From Actinomycetes bacterium (GTDB lineage Bacteria; Actinomycetota; Acidimicrobiia; Acidimicrobiales; Palsa-688), in contig JAKBBS010000149.1 of the NCBI GenBank assembly GCA_021808425.1, forward strand, positions 1-7,856: DNA of 7,856 bases, in the 5' to 3' direction. The notes beneath the pieces are model-generated. The model ran no database searches. It was not told the origin of the DNA and saw nothing but the letters and a program-made list of their open reading frames with translations. Position 1 is the first letter of the stretch. Every line of letters begins with the position of its first letter. This document shows, piece after piece, positions 7,731 to 7,856 of the stretch. The position numbers and the translations under genes are program-made.

Positions 7731-7856
7731 ACCGGCGCTCGAAGCGCTCTACTCGCCCGCCTGTGTCGACGAGCTTCTGCTTGCCCGTGTAGAACGGATG
7801 GCACTCGTTGCACAGTTCAGTGTGCAGTTCCGCCTTAGTGGAACGCGTGAGGAACG
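7708..7856 (-). CDS. rpmE: 50S ribosomal protein L31, C-terminal part
   Basis: The last 48 codons of L31, cut by the right edge of the window. The visible peptide includes [15 protein letters not shown] and the strongly conserved [14 protein letters not shown] tail of the family, ending RRGQK. The pair Cys-x-x-Cys (15 and 18 of the visible part) matches the second half of the zinc-binding site of the Cys-containing form of L31, so this is probably the zinc-dependent primary version rather than the Cys-less paralogue. L31 sits at the subunit interface of the 50S particle. The stop lies 23 nt inside the following gene. In actinobacteria rho usually lies upstream, beyond this window. Confidence 0.96.
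   Translation of the reverse strand, partial: FLTRSTKAELHTELCNECHPFYTGKQKLVDTGGRVERFERRYGRRGQK

Overview
The window is about 7.9 kb of high-GC bacterial DNA in which every gene I can support lies on the minus strand and is transcribed from right to left. The gene order rpmE, (inserted genes), prfA, prmC, sua5/tsaC-type gene, small ATP synthase accessory genes, atpB, atpE, atpF is the classic actinobacterial arrangement; Mycobacterium tuberculosis has rho-rpmE-prfA-hemK-Rv1301-wecA-Rv1303-atpB-atpE-atpF. The sequence features (H+-type c subunit, mixed ATG/GTG/TTG starts, ATGA/GTGA overlaps, Pro/Thr-rich secreted proteins) fit an actinobacterium. A deep-branching class such as Acidimicrobiia is my best guess, but that is inference only.

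Right part (7856 to 6648): the C-terminal end of ribosomal protein L31 (rpmE), followed with a 23-nt overlap by a 360-residue protein of unknown function. Middle part (6579 to 5117): an overlapping pair of exported proteins, a probable lipoprotein and a Pro-rich secreted protein with a PKD-like module. The lipoprotein gene is clearly poorer in GC than its neighbours. The pair ends in a three-fold 7-bp repeat that places stops in all three frames, and then comes a perfect 19-bp inverted repeat. These genes separate rpmE from prfA, which are usually close neighbours.

Left-centre (4755 to 1941): the tightly coupled translation module prfA, prmC and tsaC/sua5. RF1 reads UAA/UAG stops, PrmC methylates the GGQ glutamine of RF1, and the TsaC-family enzyme makes the threonylcarbamoyl-adenylate used for tRNA t6A37. 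The three genes overlap by 4 nt each (ATGA and GTGA). A 361-nt leader without a convincing gene precedes prfA; it holds the inverted repeat, an 11-bp direct repeat and a possible short uORF.

Left part (1784 to 1): the start of the F-type ATP synthase operon: an AtpZ-like and an AtpI-like membrane accessory protein, subunit a (atpB), subunit c (atpE) and the first codons of subunit b (atpF). The 156-nt gap between sua5 and atpZ probably carries the operon's own promoter and contains several short palindromes. I saw no tRNA, rRNA, CRISPR array, transposase or integrase. The most novel material is the exported-protein pair with its boundary repeats, the unknown 360-residue protein behind rpmE, and the enlarged PrmC.
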